This document shows positions 24,995 through 35,225 of a stretch of DNA of 64,000 bases, piece by piece. The translations under genes and the position numbers were made by a program. The DNA is from Pseudoflavonifractor sp050943825 (GTDB lineage: Bacteria; Bacillota; Clostridia; Oscillospirales; Oscillospiraceae): NCBI RefSeq assembly GCF_050943825.1, contig NZ_JBMNPX010000012.1, positions 1 through 64,000 of the forward strand, written 5' to 3'. Below the pieces are notes generated by a model. It made no database searches, had not been told where the DNA came from, and saw only the letters and a program-made list of their open reading frames with translations. Every line of letters begins with the position of its first letter. Position 1 is the stretch's first letter.

Positions 24995-26188
24995 ATGAAA
25001 ATCACCAGTGTGGAAGTATTCAAGGGCTACGCCATCGTGGTCAAAATCAATACCGATGAGGGCATCAGCGGCTTTGGTGAGTCCGGCCTGGCCTACGGCA
25101 ACAGCGCTGAGGCCGCCTTCGGTCAGTGCCAGGACTACGCCAAGCTGATTCTGGGCATGGACCCCATGAACACCGAGGAGATCTGGGACCACCTCCACCG
25201 CCATACCTTCTGGGGCATGGGCGGCGGCGCCGTTGAGGTGGGCGCCATGTCCGCCATCGACATCGCCTGCTGGGACATCAAGGGCAAAAAGTTCGGCGTG
25301 CCCGTCTACCAGCTGCTGGGCGGAAAGACCAACGACAACCTGCGCACCTACGCCTCCCAGATCCAGTTCGGCTGGGGCGTGGACAACGCGGGCGAGATCG
25401 CCGGCTCGGTAAACCTGCCCGGCATCATGCGCACCCCCGAGGACTACTACAACGCCACCAAGAAGTGCATGGAGGCCGGCTTTGACGCCGTCAAGGTGGA
25501 CCCTGTCTTCAACCCCATGGAGGGCCTGTCCATGGCCACCCAGGGCTGCCACCACAGAGGCGCCTTCCGCCACGCCGATCTGCGTCTGGCCACCGAGCGC
25601 GTGGCCGCCATCCGTGAGGCGGGCGGCGAGGACCTGGACATCATCATCGAGCTCCACTCCCTGCTGGACGCCAATACCTCTGTGGAGCTGGGCCAGAGCA
25701 TCCAGAAATACCGCATCATGTACATGGAGGAGCCCACCCAGCCCCTGAATCCGGCGCTGTTCAAGACCATCCAGTCCAAGATTGACATTCCTCTGGCCAC
25801 CGGTGAGCGCAGCTACACCCGCTGGGGCTTCCGTCAGTTCTTTGAGGACCGCTCTCTCTCCATCGTACAGCCCGACATGTGCAACACCGGCGGCTTTACC
25901 GAGTGCAAAAAGATCTGCGACGCCGCCCACACCTACGACATCGGCGTCCAGCTCCATGTCTGCGGCGGCCCCATCGCCACCGCTGCCGCTCTCCAGCTGG
26001 AGGCGGTTATCCCCAACTTTGTCATCCACGAGCACCACGTGGGCGCCATTCAGCCCATCTGCACCAACACCTGCCTGTATGACTACGAGCCTGTCAACGG
26101 CCGCTTCAAGGTTCCCGAGCTGCCCGGCATCGGCCAGGAGCTGACCAAGGAGGAGATGGAGAAGTGCCGTAAGGTAGTCATCCAGTAA
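24995..26188 (+). CDS. enolase-superfamily acid-sugar dehydratase-like protein (mandelate racemase/MLE fold)
   Basis: A 397-residue enzyme of the mandelate racemase/muconate lactonizing group. The capping domain is residues 1-120 and the barrel has metal ligands Glu219 (in IIIELHS), the MEEP glutamate near 246 and ATGE Glu271. His221 and His321 (QLHVCGGPIATAA) match the acid/base pair of D-galactonate/mannonate-type dehydratases. The expected reaction is dehydration of an aldonic acid to a 2-keto-3-deoxy acid. Residue choices (ELH rather than DFH, and AVKVDP) argue against strict DgoD orthology. It lies in an operon with the APC permease and ahead of a GntR regulator. Confidence 0.8.
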   Translation: MKITSVEVFKGYAIVVKINTDEGISGFGESGLAYGNSAEAAFGQCQDYAKLILGMDPMNTEEIWDHLHRHTFWGMGGGAVEVGAMSAIDIACWDIKGKKFGVPVYQLLGGKTNDNLRTYASQIQFGWGVDNAGEIAGSVNLPGIMRTPEDYYNATKKCMEAGFDAVKVDPVFNPMEGLSMATQGCHHRGAFRHADLRLATERVAAIREAGGEDLDIIIELHSLLDANTSVELGQSIQKYRIMYMEEPTQPLNPALFKTIQSKIDIPLATGERSYTRWGFRQFFEDRSLSIVQPDMCNTGGFTECKKICDAAHTYDIGVQLHVCGGPIATAAALQLEAVIPNFVIHEHHVGAIQPICTNTCLYDYEPVNGRFKVPELPGIGQELTKEEMEKCRKVVIQ

Positions 26189-26221
26189 TATCCCTTCTGC
26201 CGGAGATTGTGCTCCCTCCTG

Positions 26222-26268
26222 CCCCAGAGGCGCATCGGTCAACCCCGTCTGCGTCTCTGGGGTTTTTT
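26222..26268 (+). terminator. intrinsic terminator of permease-dehydratase operon
   Basis: CCCCAGAGGCGCA 26222-26234 pairs with TGCGTCTCTGGGG 26250-26262 (one mismatch), followed by six T. Confidence 0.85.
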
Positions 26269-26283
26269 ACTGGAAAAGCGCCG

Positions 26284-26309
26284 CTGTCTATTGTATAATA
26301 AGCAGACAG
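26284..26309 (+). promoter_or_regulatory. gntR promoter with inverted repeat
   Basis: A -10 TATAAT (26294-26299) lies between the arms CTGTCT (26284-26289) and AGACAG (26304-26309). The palindrome centred on the -10 is a candidate autoregulatory operator. The -35 is weak. Confidence 0.5.
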
Positions 26310-26354
26310 AGCACATTTTCCCCAATCTGTATATATGAGGCAGGGAGTACAGCA

Positions 26355-27098
26355 ATGGCAAAAAAAGTAGTGAAGCGTAACCTGGTGGACCAGGTCTGCG
26401 AGTTTATTCGGGACTCCATTATAAATGGCGACTACCGGCCCGGGGACAAGCTCCCCTCGGAAAACGATCTGGCCGAGGAATACGGTACCAGCCGTCTGAC
26501 CGTCCGGCTGGCCATTCAGAAGCTCAATGCCATGGAGCTTCTGGAGACCAGAGTGGGCGAGGGCTCCTATGTCAAGGATTTCAATTTTCAGCAGTACATC
26601 GACAATATTTCCAGCCTTATCTTCTCCCCTTCCATGATGGGGGATATCAAGGACTTCCGGCTCCATGTGGAGACCGGGTTCACCGTTCTGGCCGCCCATA
26701 ACCGCACGGAGGAGGAGCTGGCTGAGCTGGCCGGCCTCTGCGAGGCATATGAGTCCCTCTACAATCAGGATGAGAGCGGTGATTCTGAGGCGCTTTGGAC
26801 CGCCCTAGCTGAGAAGGACTTTGAAATCCATATGAAGATCTGCGAAATGTCCCACAATAAACTTTTCCAGCTCACCTATATGACCATGAGGAATCTGATG
26901 GTGGACTATATGCGGGAGATTATCCGCACCCGGAAGGCCCGCTATGAGCAGAACCAGGAGCAGGGCAAGTTTGTGGCCTCTCTCTCCACCCACCGCAAGC
27001 TGTACGAGGCCCTCCGCCTGCAGGATGAGGCCGCCTGCCGCAGTGTGCTGGAGAGCATGGTGAACTACGAAATCCTCATGCCGGACAGCTATCTTTAA
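26355..27098 (+). CDS. GntR family transcriptional regulator (FadR/FCD type)
   Basis: A 247-residue regulator. The N-terminal winged helix (DQVCEFIRDSIINGDYRPGDKLPSENDLAEEYGTSRLTVRLAIQKLNAMELLETRVGEGSYV) is canonical GntR. The helical C-terminal domain (FRLHVETGFTVLAAHNRTEEELAEL ... EKDFEIHMKICEMSHNKLF ... THRKLYEALRLQDEAACRSVLESMV) is FCD, which usually binds a carboxylate through a metal site. It follows the dehydratase gene and likely senses its substrate or product. Confidence 0.92.
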   Translation: MAKKVVKRNLVDQVCEFIRDSIINGDYRPGDKLPSENDLAEEYGTSRLTVRLAIQKLNAMELLETRVGEGSYVKDFNFQQYIDNISSLIFSPSMMGDIKDFRLHVETGFTVLAAHNRTEEELAELAGLCEAYESLYNQDESGDSEALWTALAEKDFEIHMKICEMSHNKLFQLTYMTMRNLMVDYMREIIRTRKARYEQNQEQGKFVASLSTHRKLYEALRLQDEAACRSVLESMVNYEILMPDSYL

Positions 27099-27108
27099 TT
27101 ACGAGCAC

Positions 27109-27146
27109 AAAAGACGCGCACCGCGGACAGGCGGTGCGCGTCTTTT
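27109..27146 (+). terminator. intrinsic terminator (left copy of a duplicated stem)
   Basis: AAAAGACGCGCACCGC 27109-27124 pairs perfectly with 27131-27146. The same two 16-base arms recur at 28811-28848 with a different loop. Confidence 0.9.
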
Positions 27147-27192
27147 GTCTTCCGGTTCTCTTTTTCCCATGTGACGCTGTTTTATTACCCTA

Positions 27193-27233
27193 TTGACAAA
27201 AAGATTTTGCGGCATATGATTAACAAAGTTAAT
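27193..27233 (+). promoter_or_regulatory. marR promoter and operator
   Basis: TTGACA (27193-27198) and TATGAT (27215-27220), 16-base spacer. A perfect palindrome ATTAACAAAGTTAAT (27219-27233) overlaps the -10 and the start site, a typical self-repression site for a MarR protein. Confidence 0.75.
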
Positions 27234-27253
27234 TATATAGAGAGGAGAACCAT

Positions 27254-27697
27254 ATGGAGTGGACAGACATGGTTCACTATCAGCAGCAAATGCAAAAAAT
27301 CATGCGTTCTCTGCTGCCTGAGCGCAAATCTGCGCTGACTGTCAGTGAATGTGAACTTCTGGCACATCTGTACCTGCGGCCTGAGCAGAACACCCCTGTT
27401 CTGCTCAGTCAGGGAACCGGAATGAAAAAGGAAGCGGTGAGCCGCTGCCTGAAAACCCTCTACGAAAAAAACTGCATATCCAAACAGCGGAATGCAGCCG
27501 ATGAGCGGAGCTACCAGCTATCCATCACCGAGGCCGGCCGTGCAGAGTTGAAAAAGGGATACGAGAGCATTTTGCAGCCTTTTTATGACCTGTGGCGGAG
27601 TTCCGGCAAGGATTTTGAGATGTTTATGTACTATGCGGATAAGCTTGCCGCACATATTGAGAAAGGGCATGAAAACAACGAAAATGAAATTTTATGA
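27254..27697 (+). CDS. MarR family transcriptional regulator
   Basis: A 147-residue winged-helix regulator (LTVSECELLAHLYLRPEQNTPVLLSQGTGMKKEAVSRCLKTLYEKNCISKQRNAADERSYQLSITEAG). The ATG at 27254 follows GAGAGGAGA. Its end overlaps the start of the FUSC gene, so it forms a repressor-transporter unit. Base composition is less GC-rich than the flanking genes, consistent with transfer of the cassette. A palindrome over its promoter suggests self-control. Confidence 0.88.
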   Translation: MEWTDMVHYQQQMQKIMRSLLPERKSALTVSECELLAHLYLRPEQNTPVLLSQGTGMKKEAVSRCLKTLYEKNCISKQRNAADERSYQLSITEAGRAELKKGYESILQPFYDLWRSSGKDFEMFMYYADKLAAHIEKGHENNENEIL

Positions 27698-28061
27698 CGC
27701 GCTGCAGCTGGACCCTGCCATCCTCAAGCGTAAAATTGCCGCCTGCGGCACAAGGCAGGAAAAGCTGTATTACTGGACGGCCATTGCCGCACGTTCTGCA
27801 TTGATTGTGGCCTTTGCCATCGTATTCATAAGCCTGCTGTCCAGTGTGTTCGGCTCTGACAACACCCCGCTGGCCGTGGCGCTGTTCTGCATCATGCTGG
27901 GTATCCGTTTTGTCAATTTTGAGTACTGCATTGGGGACTCACTCTTCACTCTGGCGGCTGCGCTGGCTATTCTGGTACTGTCGCCCAGTGCGGCGGCAGT
28001 GGTTCCGCCGGTTTTCCTGATTCCGCTCCACTTTGTCAGCTTTTTGCCCTTCTCTATATGA
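27669..28061 (+). pseudogene. FUSC-family membrane protein, N-terminal fragment (frameshifted)
   Basis: First part (130 residues, MKTTKMKFYDALQLDPAILKRKIAACG...) of a fusaric-acid-resistance-type (FUSC) membrane protein with helices AALIVAFAIVFISLLSS-like and PLAVALFCIMLGIRF, FTLAAALAILVLSP. It stops at TGA 28059-28061. The run TTTTT at 28041-28045 is one T short: adding one T changes SFLPFSI-stop into SFFALLYMTTQRPE, which runs straight into the downstream frame. ATG 27684 is an alternative start. This is a broken gene, a sequencing indel or a slippage site. Confidence 0.8.
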
Positions 28062-28756
28062 CCACCCAGCGGCCTGAGATGGGAAACGGCGGCCTGTACA
28101 GCTTTGCATACATCTATCTTACGGGCAATCCCGTCACCGGTGAGGCCCTGATTCGCCGCGGCCTCCTGGCGCTGGTTGGCTATCTGCTCTGCGGTGCAAT
28201 CCTGTTTGCCAAGCACCGGCATCAGCACCGTGAGGTCCGGTTTCATCATGTGGTGCGGAGGTTTGATCTGTCTCAACCAGTCTGCCTGTGGCAGCTGCGC
28301 ATGGCGCTGGGTGTCAGCCTGGTCCTGACGGCCGGGCAGGTCTTTGGCGTGGAGCGGTTTATGTGGATGGGCTTTGCCTGTGCGTCCCTGCTGTCGGAAT
28401 ACCCCTATTCCGGCAATACCTTCCCCCGTTTCCGGCAGAGAATCGCCGGAGCTGTGGCGGGTTCCTGTATCTTTTTTGTCCTGTATCTGATTGTACCGGA
28501 AGCCCTGCGTCCGCTGCTGGGGCCACTGGGCGGATTGTGCCTGGGCTTCTGCACGGATTACCGGTACAAGACGGCAATGAACTGCCTGGGCGCCCTGATG
28601 CTGGGCGCCGGGATATACGGAATCCAGGGCGCTGTGGTCCTGCGTATCGCGGACACCCTTCTGGGTGTGACATTCGGTCTGGCCTTCGCGGCGCTCTTTC
28701 ACCATCTGGTGGCCATCCGTTTTCTGCCCGCGCCCAAAGCAGAGCAGCCGCTCTGA
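28058..28756 (+). pseudogene. FUSC-family membrane protein, C-terminal fragment (frameshifted)
   Basis: Second part (232 residues from the internal ATG 28058) of the same FUSC-type protein: TTQRPEMGNGGLYSFAYIYL, AKHRHQHREVRFHHVVRRFDL, then a second set of membrane helices (RMALGVSLVLTAGQVFGV, MWMGFACASLLSEYP, AGAVAGSCIFFVLYLIV, LLGVTFGLAFAALFHHLVAI). Family members are single proteins; here the N-terminal helices are in a different frame. The internal ATG has no ribosome binding site, so independent translation is doubtful. Predicted role: efflux of aromatic or other toxic acids, under the adjacent MarR. Confidence 0.8.
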
Positions 28757-28810
28757 CGCAATCGCTCGGATTCTGTCCTTCTATCCGGCAGCAAGCACAA
28801 ACGCAAATAC

Positions 28811-28850
28811 AAAAGACGCGCACCGCCTGACAGCGGTGCGCGTCTTTTTG
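28811..28850. terminator. bidirectional intrinsic terminator (right copy of the duplicated stem)
   Basis: Arms AAAAGACGCGCACCGC 28811-28826 and 28833-28848 are identical to those at 27109-27146; the loops differ. It separates the FUSC gene (plus) from the DUF1292 gene (minus). Confidence 0.9.
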
Positions 28851-28906
28851 CTGTGGCAGACAGTCCCGGCTGTATGCCGAGAGTCTCCCGTGCTCACATG
28901 GACAGC

Positions 28907-29188
28907 TTATTCCTCGTCGGCAAACTCAAACTCGTCCTTGTACTTCTCCTTGAAGATGCCGAACACAGCCTGCAGCGTCTCTTCATCCTCAACGCCCAGG
29001 TAGTTCTCCTCCTCGCTGTCCGGATCCGTGTGGTCCACCTGGAGGATGACCACTTCCCCGTCTCCGCTCTCCGGCAGCAGAACGACATACTCCTCCGCGT
29101 CATATTCAATCAGGTCCAGGAACTCAAACCGAACCGCGTTTCCGTTCTCGTCGTTGAGTACGATGATGTTGCTGAGATTCTCGTCCAT
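28907..29188 (-). CDS. DUF1292 family protein (YrzB-like)
   Basis: A 93-residue acidic protein (NIIVLNDENGNAVRFEFLDLIEYDAEEYVVLLPESGDGEVVILQV...) of the DUF1292 family, common in Firmicutes and often beside yrrK/ruvX. Function unknown. ATG 29188 is preceded by GGAGGAAAGAG. Here it lies downstream of ppdK with a terminator in between, so it is probably transcribed separately. Confidence 0.88.
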   Translation of the reverse strand: MDENLSNIIVLNDENGNAVRFEFLDLIEYDAEEYVVLLPESGDGEVVILQVDHTDPDSEEENYLGVEDEETLQAVFGIFKEKYKDEFEFADEE

Positions 29189-29232
29189 GCTCTCTTTCCT
29201 CCTCTCGCGTCAGAACTTGGCCAGTTGCAAAA

Positions 29233-29262
29233 CAGGCGCACCGTTTTTGAGCGGTGCGCCTG
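29233..29262 (-). terminator. intrinsic terminator of ppdK
   Basis: CAGGCGCACCG 29233-29243 pairs with CGGTGCGCCTG 29252-29262, followed by TTTT on the minus strand. Confidence 0.8.
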
Positions 29263-29300
29263 TTCATTTGGATAGGGTTTTCGCCGTTGCTCCGGTTGAT

Positions 29301-31934
<2,634 letters not shown>

Positions 31935-32291
31935 GTATACTTCCTCCTTAGCGGGATGGGGATGCAAGCGTGGTGTCTGTCCTTCCGGAGGGGACGACAG
32001 GTTCTCCCCGAAAGACGCGCAGGCTGCCGCTGCCTGATTTCCCCTTAATGGAAATCATTATATCATTTTGTCAAAACTTTTCAAGGTTTCATTGTATAAA
32101 TTATGCAATATTTTATCTGACTGAAAATTTACCTGGTTTTTTGACTTTAAAGAATACACTTTTTGGTCATTTCTTTCGTTTTCCTGTTTTTGTTATTGTA
32201 TGAAATGTTATTTTTATTTCTTTTTTAGCCAATTCATTTGTGCGGTTTTATATTCCAAATTATCCATTTTTCCATCTATGAAAGACAAAAA
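31935..32291. other. AT-rich intergenic region upstream of ppdK
   Basis: About 350 bases without a gene. Positions 32050-32280 are far more AT-rich than the surroundings. It contains the ppdK promoter and a long leader (over 100 bases) but no structured element that I recognise. Confidence 0.5.
32057..32084 (-). promoter_or_regulatory. ppdK promoter
   Basis: On the minus strand TTGAAA (32079-32084) and TATAAT (32057-32062) with a 16-base spacer. Confidence 0.65.
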
Positions 32292-32317
32292 GCGCGCCGG
32301 GCTTCCGCCCGGCGCGC
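32287..32317 (-). terminator. intrinsic terminator of nitroreductase-cobO operon
   Basis: GCGCGCCGGGC 32292-32302 pairs with GCCCGGCGCGC 32307-32317, with a T run on the minus strand (32287-32291). Confidence 0.85.
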
Positions 32318-32329
32318 ACACTCTGTCTT

Positions 32330-32845
32330 TTACCACTCGATGCCCTTCCGGGCGGCCACGCCCTTGTCAAAGGGGTGGCGGATTTTTTTCATCTCGGTGA
32401 TGTAGTCGGCCCGTTCCACCAGGGCGGGGTCCGGGTCCCGGCCGGTGATGACCACCTCCAGGTCCTCCGGTGCGCCGTCCAGGAAGGAGAGCACATCCGC
32501 CAGAGGCAGCAGCCCGGTGGACACCGCGGCGCAGCACTCGTCCAGCACCACCAGACCGCAGTCCCCCGCCTTCGCCAGCTGGGACACCCGCTCCAGGGTA
32601 CTCTTCAGCTGCACGGCGCAGGCCGCCTTCTCCTCCTCATTCATCTGGAAGGTGAACTTCACCTGCTCCGGGGCAGGCAGCAGCGTCACGCCGGGCACCC
32701 GGGCGATGGCGTCCCGCTCGCCGCTGTCCCCGCTCTTGAGGAACTGGGCGATGACCACCTTTCTCCCCCGGCCCGCCGCACGCAGGGCCAGGCCAAAGGC
32801 ACAGGTGGTCTTTCCCTTTCCGTCTCCGCAGTAGATATGAATCAT
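32330..32845 (-). CDS. cobO: cob(I)yrinic acid a,c-diamide adenosyltransferase (CobA/CobO/BtuR)
   Basis: ATP:corrinoid adenosyltransferase of 171 residues that makes the Co-C bond of adenosylcobalamin. The P-loop MIHIYCGDGKGKTTCAFGLALRAAGRG is at the N-terminus, as in CobA-type enzymes. VVLDECCAAVSTGLL and EVVITGRDPDPALVERADYITEMKKIRHPFDKG are further signatures. Its start overlaps the stop of the nitroreductase gene (ATGA), giving a two-gene operon. No other cobalamin genes are in the window, so it may serve salvage. Confidence 0.95.
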   Translation of the reverse strand: MIHIYCGDGKGKTTCAFGLALRAAGRGRKVVIAQFLKSGDSGERDAIARVPGVTLLPAPEQVKFTFQMNEEEKAACAVQLKSTLERVSQLAKAGDCGLVVLDECCAAVSTGLLPLADVLSFLDGAPEDLEVVITGRDPDPALVERADYITEMKKIRHPFDKGVAARKGIEW

Positions 32846-33591
32846 GGATTTTCCTCCTTTTCGCCTAAATCCGCCAGGTACCGCTCCGCAGAGCGGGTCA
32901 TTTCCCTGGAAAAATCACTGTTGTACTTCCGGGCGCAGAAGGCCTGCACCCACGCCTCAAAGCCCTTGTCCCCCGCCCGGCGCTCCAGCATGGCCCGCAG
33001 CTCACCGCCGTCCATATGGCGGTACCGGTTCTCGTGGACAATGTGCTCCATGGCGCACCGCTCCGGCTTGGGCCGTGCCTTCTGCTGCTCTGTGGGCCAG
33101 CCCAGCACCAGCATCACCGCGGGCAGCACCCACTCGGGCAGGGAGAGCAGGCGGCGGTGGTCCTCATACCGCTCCAGAATGTCCCCGATATAGCAGGACC
33201 CCAGGCCCAGGCTCTCAGCCGCCACCACCGCGTTCTGGGCGGCAATGGCCGCGTCGGTAATGGCCAGGAGCATGTCGCCCGCACCGGGCCGGCGGGGCGT
33301 GCACCCCGCCTCCACATAGGCGTCGTACCACTTGCGGCAGTCGGCGCAGAACACCAGCACCACCGGCGCCCTGGCAATAAAGGGCTGGTTGTCGCAGGTG
33401 ACGGCCAGGGCGTCCTTCAGCGCCTGGTCGGTGACGTCCAGTATGGTGTACAGCTGCTGGCAGCCCGCCGACGGCGCCTGGCAGGCCGCCTCCAGCACCG
33501 CCCGCTTCAGCGCCTCGGGCACCGGCTCGTCCGTATAGGCCCGCACCGACTTGCGTCTGTACAGGCTTTCCATGATCTCATTGCGCTCCAT
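32842..33591 (-). CDS. nitroreductase family protein
   Basis: FMN-dependent nitroreductase-fold protein of 249 residues. It starts MERNEIMESLYRRKSVRAYTDEPV (RxSxRxY signature), with APSAGCQQLYTILDVTD and LGLGSCYIGDILERYEDHRRLLSLPEWVLPAVMLVLGWP. A C-terminal extension of about 80 residues follows the core. ATG 33591 lies seven bases from GGAGGTG. It is translationally coupled to cobO; a link to corrinoid reduction (as for BluB relatives or cobalt reductases) is possible but only inferred. Confidence 0.88.
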   Translation of the reverse strand: MERNEIMESLYRRKSVRAYTDEPVPEALKRAVLEAACQAPSAGCQQLYTILDVTDQALKDALAVTCDNQPFIARAPVVLVFCADCRKWYDAYVEAGCTPRRPGAGDMLLAITDAAIAAQNAVVAAESLGLGSCYIGDILERYEDHRRLLSLPEWVLPAVMLVLGWPTEQQKARPKPERCAMEHIVHENRYRHMDGGELRAMLERRAGDKGFEAWVQAFCARKYNSDFSREMTRSAERYLADLGEKEENP

Positions 33592-33719
33592 GGGCACACC
33601 TCCATCCGCCCCGGCCGCCGGGGCGCCTCTGTGTTTCTTTCCCCACTATACCAGACCCGTCCCTCCGGCGCAATCCCCCCTTTACAGCACCACAGGACGA
33701 AATACCGTACAATATTCCC

Positions 33720-33748
33720 TTGTGCTTCTCTCCGTCTTTTGTTAAAAT
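33720..33748 (+). promoter_or_regulatory. promoter of iron-containing alcohol dehydrogenase
   Basis: TTGTGC (33720-33725) and TAAAAT (33743-33748) with a 17-base spacer. Confidence 0.6.
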
Positions 33749-33783
33749 ATCCATAATGTCAAATACTTCAGGAGGGGCCGGCT

Positions 33784-34917
33784 ATGCGGGAATTCAGTTT
33801 CAGCACCAGAATCTTTTTCGGCGAGGGCGCTCTGGAGCGCCTGGCGCAGGTAAAGAACAAGCGGGTCATGATGGTCACCGACCGGTATATGGCCCAGTCG
33901 GGCACAGCGGAGCGGGTGGCTTCTCACCTGACCGACTGTCAGCTCACCATTTTCAGCGACGTCACCCCGGACCCCTCTATTCATGTGGTCTCCCAGGGTG
34001 TGAAGGTCCTGCTGGACTGCAAGGCCGAGGTGATGATCGCCCTGGGCGGCGGCTCTCCCATCGACGCGGCCAAGGCCATCCGGGCAGTGGCCGGAAAGAT
34101 GGAGAACGGCGTCCAGGTTGAGGAGTGCTTCGCCATCCCCACCACCAGCGGCACCGGCTCCGAGGTCACCGAGGCCGCCGTCATCACGGATACGGATCAG
34201 GGCGTCAAGTACCCCCTGGTCAGCCGGGAGCTGCGTCCCCCCATCGCCATTCTGGACCCGGAGCTGGTGCTCTCCGCGCCTCCTTCGGTCACCGCGGACA
34301 CGGGTATGGACGTGCTCACCCACGCGCTGGAGGCCCACGTGGCCAACGCCGCCAGCGACTTTACCGACGCCCTGGCTGAGAAGTCCATCGCCCTCACCTT
34401 CCGCTTCCTGCCCATCGCCGCCCTGGACGGCTCCGACCTCCACGCCCGTGAGCGGATGCACAATGCCTCCTGTATGGCCGGTCTGGCCTTCAACTCGGCG
34501 GGCCTGGGCGTGTGCCACTCCATTGCCCACGCAGTGGGCGGCCAGCTCCATGTGTCCCACGGCAGGCTCAACGCCATGCTGCTGCCCCATGTGCTGGCCT
34601 TCAACGCCGACCTGCAGAACCCCGCCGGCTTTACCCTGGCGGCCAGAAAATATCAGCACATCGCCAAGCTCCTCTACCTCCCCGCCCCCACGGTGCGGCT
34701 GGGCGTGACCAACCTGATCACCGAGGTGGAGCGGCTGATGCAGACCATCAACGTGCCCGCCACCCTGCGGGAATGCGGCGCGGATATGGACAAGTTCAAG
34801 GCCGTCCGGGGCGACATCGTCCGGGCCGCCCTCAACGACCGCTTTGTGAAGGACAACCCCCGTCCCGTCCGGGAGCGGGATGTGGAGATGCTCCTGTCCA
34901 AACTGGCGGGCGAATAA
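33784..34917 (+). CDS. iron-containing alcohol dehydrogenase
   Basis: Group-III (Fe-dependent) alcohol dehydrogenase of 377 residues. The NAD-binding region has ALGGGSPIDAAKAI. Metal ligands lie in TADTGMDVLTHALEAHV and CHSIAHAVGGQLHVSHG (Asp and three His). The pattern is close to 1-propanol/butanol dehydrogenases such as PduQ. It likely reoxidises NADH by reducing an aldehyde in fermentation. ATG 33784 follows AGGAGGGG. It is monocistronic, ending in a duplicated terminator stem. Confidence 0.92.
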   Translation: MREFSFSTRIFFGEGALERLAQVKNKRVMMVTDRYMAQSGTAERVASHLTDCQLTIFSDVTPDPSIHVVSQGVKVLLDCKAEVMIALGGGSPIDAAKAIRAVAGKMENGVQVEECFAIPTTSGTGSEVTEAAVITDTDQGVKYPLVSRELRPPIAILDPELVLSAPPSVTADTGMDVLTHALEAHVANAASDFTDALAEKSIALTFRFLPIAALDGSDLHARERMHNASCMAGLAFNSAGLGVCHSIAHAVGGQLHVSHGRLNAMLLPHVLAFNADLQNPAGFTLAARKYQHIAKLLYLPAPTVRLGVTNLITEVERLMQTINVPATLRECGADMDKFKAVRGDIVRAALNDRFVKDNPRPVRERDVEMLLSKLAGE

Positions 34918-34932
34918 AATCCGTACTTTTCC

Positions 34933-35153
34933 ACCGGCGGGCAGCCCAGCTGCCCGCCGGTTCAGCCTGTCGAAAAAGTTTTTTCGACAGGCTGCTGCAC
35001 TTTTTCAAACTTTTTAAAAGTTTGAAAAAGTGGTTTAATTGCACGCGAAAGACAACCCTGACGGTTTTCTTTCACACTATCTTTCCCTCCGAAACCTTTG
35101 GCCGAAGAGTTTATCGACACCTGCACCGGCGGGCAGCCCAGCTGCCCGCCGGT
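34933..35153. repeat. hairpin array between two identical 29-base terminator stems
   Basis: The 29-base stem-loop at 34933-34961 (arms of 12, loop CCCAG) is repeated exactly at 35125-35153. Between them are a 15-bp stem 34963-34977 / 34980-34994, a 17-bp stem 34998-35014 / 35016-35032, and a smaller stem AACC 35054-35057 / GGTT 35063-35066 with an outer GAAAG / CTTTC pairing. Only the right copy is followed by a terminator-like TTTTCTCT. No gene is seen from 34918 to 35225. Confidence 0.75.
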
Positions 35154-35225
35154 TTTCTCTGTCCATTTGCATTTGGGCTGCGGGTATGGTATGATGCTCA
35201 CATCCGGGAGAGGAGGAATCCGCTC

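Noticed and set aside
32057..32075. TTGACA six bases from TATAAT upstream of ppdK
   Set aside because: The spacing is far too short for a sigma-A promoter; TTGAAA further upstream with a 16-base spacer is used instead.
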